NCBI GenBank assembly: GCA_029959085.1
Contig: JARWIR010000005.1
Span: forward strand, 51,710,733-51,774,732
Length of the DNA: 64,000 bases
Reading direction: 5' to 3'
Source of the DNA: Nemophila menziesii
Lineage: Eukaryota > Streptophyta > Magnoliopsida > Boraginales > Hydrophyllaceae
The position numbers and the translations under genes were made by a program. Positions 43,397 through 52,983 of this stretch are shown here, piece by piece; position 1 is the stretch's first letter, and every line of letters begins with the position of its first letter. The notes beneath the pieces are model-generated. The model did no database searches, was not told the DNA's origin, and saw only the letters and a list, made by a program, of their open reading frames with translations.

Positions 43397-43438
43397 GAGT
43401 CGTGGGGACACGGCTCACTTTTGAGTTGGGGGTGGGGA
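43397..43438 (+). promoter_or_regulatory. Hairpin plus internal PPT-like tract (element E)
   Basis: Stem GAGTCGTG / CACGGCTC (43397-43404 and 43409-43416, one G-U pair) with loop GGGA, then TTGAGTTGGGGGTGGGGA (43421-43438). The terminal PPT before the LTR reads TTTGAGTTGGGGGTCT, so this is a near copy about 1.45 kb upstream of the 3' LTR. Confidence 0.65.
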
Positions 43439-44146
43439 TTCGTTGTCCTCATCTTCTTTTCGTTTTGGCATAAAATTTAAAATTTTTAGGTTGAATTAAG
43501 GCATAGAATATCTTGAATGTACCTATTTGAGCATGATTTTATTAGGTCAATGATAGTAGGTAGTATGTTTTTGAAAGATGCAAACAAAGTTGTTTAGATG
43601 CATGTATGAAAACAGGAAATAAAAGATAGAAAAGTTAATGAGCAATGCTAAGAAATCACGTTGAAACTTAGGAATAGTTATTTGGTGTGTAGAACGTGAG
43701 GTTTAAAATTAGCTGAAAACCCCACTTGTCTATGAACTAATAATGAAAACGTAACGAAATCCGGTAGTTAGAAAAATGACTAAGGCAGTTTTTTCATGAT
43801 AAAACACTTGAAGCCTTTAGACTTTCTCACCCTATTATTTGACATTGTTATTTATCCGTCTTAGCCCATCTGAGCCTTTCTAAAGCCTTTATTGAAACAC
43901 ATTATAATCCATACCCTAGTTTGTAGGACTTATCTATATGACCCGCACTCGAATCGCAAAACCTGAAACAAGTCGTTTTAGAGCTTGAGTTTGGGGTGGT
44001 GGGTTTCATAATTAGGGAACTTTGGGAATTGGGAATTATCTTTGTGATTTTATTGATGATGAATTGTTATTATTGTAACCATTTGCCGGGGTAATAGTGA
44101 ATGGAAAAGAAGCTACGAGCTAATTTTGCCAACAAGGGCATAAAAA

Positions 44147-44148
<2 letters not shown>

Positions 44149-44202
<54 letters not shown>
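44149..44202 (+). repeat. (TA)n microsatellite
   Basis: About 27 AT/TA units inside the 3' region of element E. Element C has a short TA run at the equivalent place (near 11780-11800). Confidence 0.95.
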
Positions 44203-44206
<4 letters not shown>

Positions 44207-44867
44207 AAATAGTGTGATATCTTAACATCAAAAGAGAATCATAGCTAAACAAGAAAAAAAAATTGATTTGAAAAGAAAATATATATTCGGACCGGCAAAG
44301 TGGATTTTACATCATCAAAGGTTTTAATTGGGATTATTGGGGATGCACATCAAAAGTATCAAAAAAATTGGGTTGAGTGAGAACATCTTCGAGTGAAAAC
44401 TCAAGCTTTAGGGCGATTCGTTGATGGCTAGTGAGGAGAGAGCCAAAAGCTCACTTTTCATTATCCAAATATACCACACCCGTCCTTAAGCCAAGTTATA
44501 ACCAAGACCTTAGGATTTTTAACTACTAGATGGAGAAACAATTGAGCTATTAGGTATTAGGTAAGTGGACCATTGGATGCTGTATTTGGGACCTATGAAC
44601 AACCTATAGCCATCAACCTGAACTAAGTTATCATCCTCTCCTTCTGGCATTGCAAAATTAATCTTAACTTGAATTTATGGAATGTTGATTACATGTATAT
44701 TAGGCATATTTGTGCATTATTTCTTGAGCATTACTACATGAGATTTTTTGGATTTTATGCTCTAGGATCATTAATTATATTTTGTTCTTGTTCTCCTCCG
44801 ACTTCTTCTTGTTTATTTTGACTACCCTACTGTTCTTTACTTTTATTGTATCGGGACGATACAACTT

Positions 44868-44881
44868 TGAGTTGGGGGTCT
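44868..44881 (+). promoter_or_regulatory. Terminal PPT of element E
   Basis: TTGAGTTGGGGGTCT tract directly before the 3' LTR start at 44882. Confidence 0.88.
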
Positions 44882-46371
44882 TGATGTCTCCTCATTTGTG
44901 ATAGTAAAATATACTCATGAGACATCATTTTAGGCTTATTTATTAGTTTATAGGTTGATTTTAGCTTATTTTAGTGCACTTTCCTATTTTGGGTCTTGAT
45001 TTGTAGAATTATTATTTTTAGAGCGTATTGGGTTTAATTGTTTATTTAGTGTGAAGCTTTAAAGATAATTATGGAGATTAATTAGAGTCCAAGTCAAAGA
45101 CAACAACTTATGGAAAGAGATTTGCATGGAAATTGGAGATAAGGAAACAAAGGCTAAAAAGATGGAAAAGGAAAAGCTGCCTAAATCTGGGATTCTGCAT
45201 ACACGTCCAAAGATATGCGTTTTTACCTAAGAAATAGGCCGAATCTAATGATTTACTTCTAAAGGGTCTAGATAATTCTGTTTCGATTCTTTTGGTATCT
45301 TATGGAGCTCAATCCGACCAATAACGAAGAAGATACACTCAAAACAGCGCAGCAGTGTTTATCTTTATTTCCTTACGAATTTGAGTTGGGCTAGAAGTCC
45401 ATTACTTGAAGTTATCTCCACCAAACGAATTAGGTCAACCTCTACACTATAAATACAGCCTCTTAACACTCTTAAATCATCCTTGGTGAAACCTTAAACC
45501 AAGAGGAAGCTTACAACACAAGAGAGAAGTCTGGAAGGAGCTGTCATCAGCAATGTCTTCTTCTACCTTTAGATTTGTAATTTCTTTCTTTTCTTTCATT
45601 AGTATGAACTAAATTTCTTTAGTTTAAGTTTTAGCATATATGTATGAACCCTAGTTTTGATTGACATCTATCTAATTTGGGAATTTAATGTTTTAAATAG
45701 AATTATAGTTTTTATTCTCTGTTTATGTGTTTGGATTTATATTCTGTGTTCTTGTGGACTGCAGCCATTAGAATTACCATCTAGTAATTAGGATACCATT
45801 GACAACGGTGTTTAATTGCATGTTTAGCACATAACGTTTAGTTTTAGGTTTGATCTGACAACCCAACCTATCTAGATAATCACTATGGTTTAGTCTTTGT
45901 GACTATTTACCAATTACAGGAAAATTTTGCTTAGGAAGCCTTATTGACACAGGTAAATCCTATTTTAAACTACTGATAGCATATTGGGACCGATTAGGGA
46001 AATACTACATAATGCACCCTTACATGTTTAGAACGGCAAAACTAGTGGGGATTACATGCTAATAACTTAAGCTATATTCTCATATCACTTCTCTTTCTTA
46101 TTTATTTTCTGTCTTTTAATTCTTAGTTCTAGTTTAGTTAATTATTATCTCAATCCATCTTTATTTGTCTTTACTTTTATTTGCGTTTAGTTGTTCTGTC
46201 TTTAATTTTGCACTAGGTATTTGCATAAGATTCTCCTAACCTATGTAGTCTCTGCAGAACTAATCTTTATCTAAAACTTGCATACGATCTGTATACTTGC
46301 AGAACTGTGTAGTTCTAGGGTGTTTTTGCACTTTATTTATATCTTATTTTATCACACCCTAGGCCCCACCA
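44882..46371 (+). mobile_element. 3' LTR of element E
   Basis: 1490 bp, same length as the 5' LTR, followed by the target-site duplication GTGGA. Few substitutions separate it from 35125-36614. Confidence 0.96.
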
Positions 46372-46376
46372 GTGGA

Positions 46377-47760
46377 CTTAGGAGCTATTCTCAGGTGTTA
46401 CAAACCCCGTCAGGGCGATCATAATCCACCTTCGAATGTCAAGTTCTCTACCCAATTGGCTATAAGATTAACTAAGTCCGTCAGGATCAATGATTTCTAT
46501 CTTACATTTATTATCTATGTCAGTAATTAAACCCCCCGTCAAGATGATCACTTCCCCACCAAAGTGAATAGCCTAATTACTCAAACCTATGTCTAATTGG
46601 CCAAATTAAATATAGTGAAATTAACTTACGATAACAAACAATACTAAATTACTCAATTCGAATTAAATTATAAAAATCCCAAATCAGAAAGCATTAACTA
46701 AATAAATTAAGGTTCAACCCTTACAGCGATTCTCAAGCACTTAAGAAGTTTAGCTCATAATGGAAAATGAAACTAAAACAAATAAATTAAAATACGTAAT
46801 GTTTTACAGAAAGAAAATAAATAAACCTAATGAAGAGGTTGGGTTTGGCTTGAATTGGAGATATAGACAGTCTCCAGCTCTTAGCTTTCTTCCTTCCTGC
46901 TTGCTCTGACTTGAATCCTTAAGCCTCTTTGATAATGACATGAAGTGTGTGTAAAAGAGGAGGCTAAGGGGTGTATTTATAGGTGTTAGGAGCCTCTAGG
47001 TCGAATTTACTTGGAGTGGAAGACAAGTTAAGGACTCTCAAATTCGTAGCTCTAAATTCTAGGAATGGTAAGATTCTTCTGCTGATTTGATTTGGTCATA
47101 TCTTTTTCAATACTTATCCGTTTGAGAAGTTCCAACATATGAAACCACTTGTCTTGGAAAGCTCTTCCTATTGGTGTAGACCATTTGTCCAGAATCCTTG
47201 CCAATCTTTAATTATGAATTAATCTCTAAAACATGGCTGGAATTTCAGATTTCAAAAGGCAGCTTTATCTTTTCCTCCTTTGAATAAATCTTTCCTAAAT
47301 CTTCTTATTTCCATGTAAATCTTCTTTCCTTTCATCTTTATCTTGACTTGTTCTCTAATTAATTACCATTTATCTTTTAAAGCTTCACATTAAATAAATA
47401 ATTAAACCGCATATGCTTAAAAAGAATAAATCAATAAATCAAGAAACCGAAATAGGAAAGTGTACTCTAAAAATAGAGACTTGACGTAAAAACATTTCCT
47501 AACACTCTAAAATACACTAAGACTTTATTCTCACTTCCCCACCTTGGATTGGTCTTTCATGAAATTCATGAACCTATTTAACTTTGCATAAAAAATAGTC
47601 AAATTTACGCACAAAAGCTCAGAAAATGCAAATAGTTAAATTCCAAGGGGGAAAAGTGTAATATGACAAATTATGCATAAAAGTCTAGCTAATAAGTCAA
47701 TAATTCACCTAAAATGATATCTCCAGAGGGCTAATAATTAGAACAAATAGGGAGACATCA
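46377..47760 (-). mobile_element. 5' LTR of element D, outer part
   Basis: 1384 bp continuing the LTR interrupted at 35124. Together with 34709-35124 it makes exactly 1800 bp, matching 24386-26185. It contains the TATAAATA box on the minus strand (46974-46981) that would start D transcripts; element E lies downstream of that promoter. It ends against the target-site duplication ATCAG and LINE I. Confidence 0.93.
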
Positions 47761-48290
47761 ATCAGGCAATTTGGATCGAGTTGGCTAGAATCAGAAGACA
47801 ACGAAATCAGCTGGATTCTTTGGGACAATGGATCTTAGAAATAATTTTAACATATGTGGAGGGAGGTCGGGAACCTAGAGTCATAGCTGCCTACGTGCTT
47901 TGGATGATTTAAGATATATGGAAGACAAAAATGATAAGCGGACACAATGGAACAGAGGTGAATACAGATGAAATCATAGGGATAGCCAATATTAACATCA
48001 AGAGTTATTTGGTGTGAATTAGAGTACTCTCAATTCTTAGGAAAATCAAACTAATAACAAAAGAGGCAAGAGTTGTCATCTTCAACCACATTTCTCGACA
48101 TCTTAATACTTGGGTGGATAATCTAGCGAAAAATGCAAGACATGGGGTTGCAGCAGTTAGGGGCGGGGAGGGGGGAGGGGGACATGAACAACATTCATGA
48201 AATTTTTTGACAAGTTAGGGATCAACTAATATAGTTAGTTTGGATTAGTATAATGTAATTTTTCATTTTCAGTAACAAAAAACTCGGACC
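47761..48290 (+). pseudogene. LINE I, part 3: end of ORF2 and 3' end
   Basis: LINE I resumes in frame with the part ending at 24385: QAIWIELARIRRQRNQLDSLG, then a VLWMI*DIWKTK segment (the usual LWxIWKxRN motif before RNase H), and, after what looks like a deletion of most of RNase H, HISRHLNTWVDNLAKNAR, the typical closing motif. A G-rich run follows at 48162-48182. The 3' end is near the AACAAAAAA at 48280-48290. Placing this piece against 24385 restores a continuous ORF2, which is the main proof of the nesting. Confidence 0.82.
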
Positions 48291-48454
48291 TATATCATGG
48301 ATATTCACGCGACCAATATATAATAAAAGATCCTGGATATTCGATTTGTTTGGCGTCTTTTACTTTTTCCAAAAAAAACTAATGTCCCTTTGAAGACACT
48401 GATATTATCAGTGACCAAAATTACTATAAATATATTTCACGTTAGTAGTTGGTA
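48291..48454. other. Flanking DNA with a segment repeated near the LRR gene
   Basis: No gene. 48327-48418 resembles 52716-52812 (GGATATTC, a TTTTTCC.AAAA run, GTCC.TTTGA, CTGATATTATCAGTG). Confidence 0.6.
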
Positions 48455-48704
48455 CTCCTTTCTTTTTCAAAAGGTTCTCACTTATACTAAAAATAGTTGT
48501 TTCCAAAAAGTTGTCACTTTAGAAAATAAAGACTTCTTTATACCACTTTTACTCTTAATTAAATATTATAATTTTTGTTCTAAATTAATATTCAAGATAT
48601 CAATATATTTTATAAGGGTATTTTAGTAATCACATGGATAATAAATGATATTTTTTAGTTCGTGTTTAAAAGTAAATGTGATAACTTTTTGGGAACCAAT
48701 GAAG
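48455..48704. mobile_element. Stowaway-like MITE
   Basis: 250-bp AT-rich element with imperfect terminal inverted repeats: left CTCCTTTCTTTTTCAAAAGG, right end (reverse complement) CTTCATTGGTTCCCAAAAAG. It is flanked by TA on both sides (48453-48454 and 48705-48706). Further in, GTTCTCACTTA pairs with GTTATCACATT. Size, TA target and the TTCAAAAAGTTGTCACTTT-like TIR agree with plant Stowaway/Mariner MITEs. No coding capacity; the short ORF at 48390-48626 is not taken as a gene. Confidence 0.65.
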
Positions 48705-48731
48705 TATTATATTTAGAAAAAAAAAGCTGGT

Positions 48732-48791
48732 TTTATATTATAAAAAGTTGTTTATATTACAAAAGGTTGTTTATATTATAAAAAGTTGTTT
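48732..48791 (+). repeat. Three tandem ~20-bp repeats
   Basis: Three consecutive copies of TTTATATTATAAAAAGTTGT with a few changes, between the MITE and LINE H. Confidence 0.8.
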
Positions 48792-48793
48792 CA

Positions 48794-51075
48794 TTTCAAG
48801 TTAAGGTTAATGGTCAGCGGTTAAAGAAGTTTCAACCATATCAAGGTCCTAGACAAGGTGATCCGCTTTCGCCCCTCCTTTATTCTATTCTTACGGAAAG
48901 CCTGATCACTCTTATCAATTTTCATTGTCGGGAAGGCTCTATTAAAGGAATCTCTATTACCAGAAACTGTCCGAGTCTTACTCATCTTCTATTTGCTATG
49001 ATGCCCTTTTCTTCATTAATATTAATCAGAAAGAAATTGAAACATTCCAAGAAATTCTAAAGGAATATTGTAAAGCATCGGGGCAACGTATTAACCTTCG
49101 GAAGTCTTCTATTTATTTTAGTAAAAACACGCCAATTGAAGTACAAAATGAGGTATCTAGCACTCTTAATATTGATAATACCAAGGATTTGGGTAAGTAT
49201 TTGGGTATTCCCTTATCTATCAAAAGGGCAAAAAGCCAGAATCTTAATTATATTAAAGATCGTCTATTGTCAAAGTCAGCTAGTTGGGTGGCTAATCTTT
49301 TGTCCGATGGCAGAAAATAAACTCTTATTAAAGCAGTTCTCCAAGCTATACCGAATTATGCTATGTCAATTTTTGAATTACCAAAGAAACTTTGTAAGAA
49401 AATGTCGAGCATAGTGGCTAATTTTTTGTGGGACTCACCGAATCGAAAGAAAATTCATTGGGTTGCATGGAAGAAAATAGCTAGGTCAAAGAAAATTGGC
49501 GGTCTAGGGTTTCGAGATTTTCATAAAATGAATATCGCCATGTTGGCGGCGCAGGCGTGGAGAATAATCAATAAACTAAATTCATTTGTCGCTAAGGTGT
49601 TAAAAGCAATTTATTTTCCTAATAGTGACATTTGGGATTCTAAACTCTCCAAGATAAGGTCATGGACATGGGCTAGTCTTTTCAAAGGTATACAGTTTCT
49701 TAAAAAACATTGTATGTGGCAGGTTGGAAACGGAACAAAGATTGATATATGGGATCATTGTTGGATTAAGAAGGGCGTTTATATTGACCGGCCGATTAAT
49801 CCCATGTTTTCTAAAGTTTGTGAATTGATTAATGAACATGGGAATGATTGGGATTATGCTATTCTTAAAAGGTTACTTTTTGAAGAAACGATTGCGCTTA
49901 TTAGAGACATACCAATTATTAAGTACAATAAAGAAGATAGAATTATTTGGACTTTGTCAAATAATGGAGAATATTCTACTAAGTCTGGATATCATGCAAT
50001 TATTAATGAGGAAATAGTCGGTGAAGCAATCGTCTAGAAATGGGGAATCCCTCAGTTGTGAACTTTGGAACGGGCAAACGTTCAAGCGAAGATTAACAAT
50101 TTTGGATAGAAAGTGTGTAATAATGCTATCCCAACAAAGAATAATTTAGTCCCAAAAGATGTTTAAAGGAAGATTTATGCGAATGGTGTGAAACCGAAGG
50201 GGAGAATGTTTCCAACTTTATTCTTAAATGTCCATTTAGTAGGGAGGTGTGGGCTAAATCCCCGCTTCAAATCAGAATCGATACGTCTATGCAAGATAAT
50301 ATGGCAGAATGGTTACTTGAAACGGTCCAAAGTTATTCTAAAAATGGATGGGACAAGAAAGTTGTTATTGCATATTTGCTCTCTTTAATGTGGAATATCT
50401 GGAAGGAAAGGCAGAAATGCTTTCATAAAAAGAAGCCTTGGTGTATCAATGATATTTTCCATAGAGTTAAAGATAGCATGAGTAGACTTTTCGGGGATAA
50501 GCTATTTAGCGGAGGTACGGATAAAATGGATAAAGGGACGATTGAAAAAGTTATTGAGAACCCAGTGGTTGATGATACTGCAGATATGATATGGATGGGA
50601 GATACTTCAGTTAAGGAAGGTAGCAACATCTCCGCCGTTGCTGCTATTGGTGTTAATACGAGTGGTTTTATTGAAAGGAAGATAAACGTGAGGTGTAAAA
50701 TTAATAAGGTAATTGATGGTGAAGCGTGGGCCGTTTTGTTGGCAATGAGATCATCACAAGATCTCACTAGTCAGAGGGTTTCTTTTTACTCTGACAATCT
50801 TGAGTTAACTCAAGGAATCAAGAAGAAGACCGGGCTGCACTGGAGCCTAAAACCCATTCTTTCAGAAATCGAAAGTTGGCTAGGTCGATGTCCAAAGTGG
50901 AAAGTTAAGCACATCAATAGACGGTATAACACTACAGCGTATGCTCTTGCAAGGTGTACGAGGGAAAATATTGACATATCTAGCTGGACTAATCTCTCTC
51001 TTATTAATTATGATAGGCTTCTAAATAATATTTGTAGAAAGTAGGGTCGTTGTAAGGTTCATTGACAAAAAAAAA
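48794..51075 (+). pseudogene. LINE H: 5'-truncated ORF2 (RT end, zf-RVT, RNase H)
   Basis: A 5'-truncated LINE that starts inside RT (FQPYQGPRQGDPLSPLL near 48830-48880; the FADD motif is decayed to FAMM near 48996). The thumb and zf-RVT region is at 49100-50250 (WVAWKKIARSKKIGGLGFRD, AQAWRII, WTLSNNGEYSTKSGY, and an ENVSNFILKCPFSREVW segment). RNase H is at 50540-51044 (an E in VIDGEAWAVLLA, FYSDNLELTQGI, HINRRYNTTAYALAR). At least two frameshifts or stops occur (near 49360 and 50036). The 3' end is the A-rich run at 51067-51075. 5' truncation is typical of LINE insertion. Confidence 0.88.
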
Positions 51076-51334
51076 GGTATGAACGGCCTAGAAGAAAACG
51101 AAGTGTTCTTTTAGGGAATTTTAATTTATAAGGCCCAACTCTCACCCCACTTTCTGTTTTAAATTCCAAAACCAACCAGCCCCTAACTAATCCAGCTAAA
51201 ATGTTGATTGTACTAAAATACCCCCAAACCCTTTCTCACAACGAAAAAAAAAAACCCCACCCCTAACCCCATTAAGCACCGGATGAAACCCTCCCACCCC
51301 ATTCTTATCTTCCCTCTCACCCACCCACCCACCC

Positions 51335-51448
<114 letters not shown>

Positions 51449-51990
51449 ACCACAGCCGAACCACTACCCACCAACATCACCACTACCTAACAACTCACCT
51501 TCATCACCATTACTGAACCACCCACCCCTCACCCTCACCTTCCTCACCATCACCGAATACCCACCCTCACGTACACCTTCATCACCAAACCCCCCACCTC
51601 CACCATCTATGGTCTTACCACCATCATCACCACCACCCCAACCTTACCTTCATCACCCCCACCTTCATCATAGATCTCTGAACCCCCACTGTCATCTCCA
51701 TCACCCCCACCTTCATCACCATCAAAACCACTGTCTTCATCGCACCGTGGAAGACTGCCGCCGTACGTTGACAATACAACCGCCGCCATCGAGCACCCGC
51801 CGCCGTGTTTCCTTTGTCTTCTCTACAGCATCAGAAAACCGTCGACAGCGTGCAACCCCACCCAACTCCAGATCTGTTCAAGACCTCCTCTGCCATCGCC
51901 ACCCCCTTCCCGTCGTTCGTCTTCCCTCGCCGCCTCCAGTTCGTGGATCCATCAGATCCACTGTCGAAGCCCCTTTCTGAATTTGTGCGT

Positions 51991-52490
51991 GATGGGGCCA
52001 TCCCCAAGCCGGTTCATCTCCAGCGTCTTCAACCCACCCCTCTGTCACTCTGTGTCTTCTGATCGAGTTCATCACTCTAGATGGTCGTGTTGGTTTTTGT
52101 TTTGTTTTTTTAATGTTACACGTAAATGGGGCTAGCCCCAGGATGTATTTTGGGCCTGTTGAGTCCAGCGTGTTATTGATATCAATTTTTTTATGATTTC
52201 GTTCCTGATGGGGCCAGCCCCGAATTGTTATTTGTATATTATTTGGTCAGCCCCAAATGTAGTTATTGTTGATAATCGGACAGCCCGCTATGGGTTTTGA
52301 AATGTTTGTACAGTGTATATTTGATCTAATGAGTTTTGTTGTTTGTCTATGCTGTGATGTATTTTTAGTTCCTAACTTGGTACATGGGTACAGCCCACCG
52401 GATGCAACATTCATTTTCCGTTTAAGTCCAGTTTTGTTCTTTATGGGTACAACTCGTAATGGTCTTTGTTCGTGATGGGGTCAACCCCAT
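51991..52490. repeat. Dispersed GGGGCCAGCCCC-like mini-palindromes
   Basis: Repeated short units: GATGGGGCCATCCCCA (51991), ATGGGGCTAGCCCCA (52126), GATGGGGCCAGCCCCG (52208), TTGGTCAGCCCCAA (52243), GGACAGCCC (52278), GGGTACAGCCC (52386), and GATGGGGTCAACCCCAT (52474). Several follow a TTCGTGAT or similar lead. Origin unknown. Confidence 0.6.
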
Positions 52491-52715
52491 TCTGAATATA
52501 TGAATGACATAATAGAAAAAAAAAAATAGTCTAAAACGCCAGGACAATGGGTAACGGATCCGTACTCAAGACGAACAAAGGTAAAAAAGGAAAAATCCAA
52601 ACTAACAAATTAAAAATAGGACTTAAAAAAAAATTAAACCACGATTAAAATCAAAAGGTTTTTGAGTTTAAGGATGTAATTTGCAATTTCGTCGTTCCTT
52701 TAAACTCCCAACTAG

Positions 52716-52983
52716 ATCCCAGGATATTCATTCGATCCGTCTAACTTTCATTTTTCTTTTTTTCCAAAAATATAACGTCCTTTAATGTGAAACATTGACA
52801 TTATCAGTGGACAAATAGCAACCTTCATTACGTTTTCTATTCTCTCCTCATTTATTTATCTTGTGTTTGGGTGGGTAGGGGATAAGAGCCATGTGTATTG
52901 GGGTTCTATATAGCTTGAAGCAGTAAACTATCCAAAAACACATGATATACCTATAAACATAACAAACAATTCACACACTACCA
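52716..52983 (+). promoter_or_regulatory. Promoter and 5' UTR of the LRR gene
   Basis: TATA box CTATATAG at 52906-52913, followed by a short A/C-rich leader and ATG at 52984. A transcript start near 52935-52945 would give a 5' UTR of about 45 bases. The first 97 bp resemble 48327-48418. No upstream ATG is seen in the short leader. Confidence 0.6.

Larger units (their letters stand above)
43302..44868 (+). other. 3' untranslated region of element E
   Basis: Non-coding. It contains the hairpin plus internal PPT-like tract (43397-43438), the ATATGACCCGCACTCGAATC block (43936-43955), a third G-rich TTGAGTTTGGGGTGGTGGG tract (43986-44004), a TA microsatellite (44149-44202), the ACCGGCAAAGTGG block (44291-44303) and a GAGAGCCAAAAGCTCAC stretch (44437-44453). 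No gene seen. Confidence 0.65.
35125..46371 (+). mobile_element. Element E: complete Athila-like retrotransposon
   Basis: 11,247-bp plus-strand element with two 1490-bp LTRs (35125-36614 and 44882-46371). The target-site duplication is GTAGA (35120-35124) / GTGGA (46372-46376), with one change. It lies in the 5' LTR of element D. A tRNA-Asp-type PBS, gag, pol, GC-rich repeat array, small third ORF, hairpin/internal PPT and terminal PPT follow in order. By eye the LTRs differ at roughly 28 of 1490 positions (about 2%), which indicates a fairly recent insertion. Gag carries two deletions and pol one stop, so it is now defective. Confidence 0.96.
24386..47760 (-). mobile_element. Element D: Athila-like retrotransposon, interrupted by element E
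   Basis: Minus-strand gypsy element with two LTRs of exactly 1800 bp: 24386-26185, and 34709-35124 joined to 46377-47760. The right LTR is split by element E. The target-site duplication is GTCAG (24381-24385) / ATCAG (47761-47765), and LINE I reads through the empty site in frame (...GMCQ/AIWIE...). Coding: Gag, then Pol with one TAG between. A small third ORF, the GC-rich repeat array and the conserved 3' landmarks follow. The PBS is missing; in its place lies a 33-bp copy of the host flank. By eye the LTRs differ at roughly 2% of positions. Confidence 0.93.

Noticed and set aside
51609..52062. Proline/histidine-rich ORFs, 85 and 123 codons
   Set aside because: Low-complexity C-rich DNA in overlapping frames with no domain; chance ORFs are more likely.
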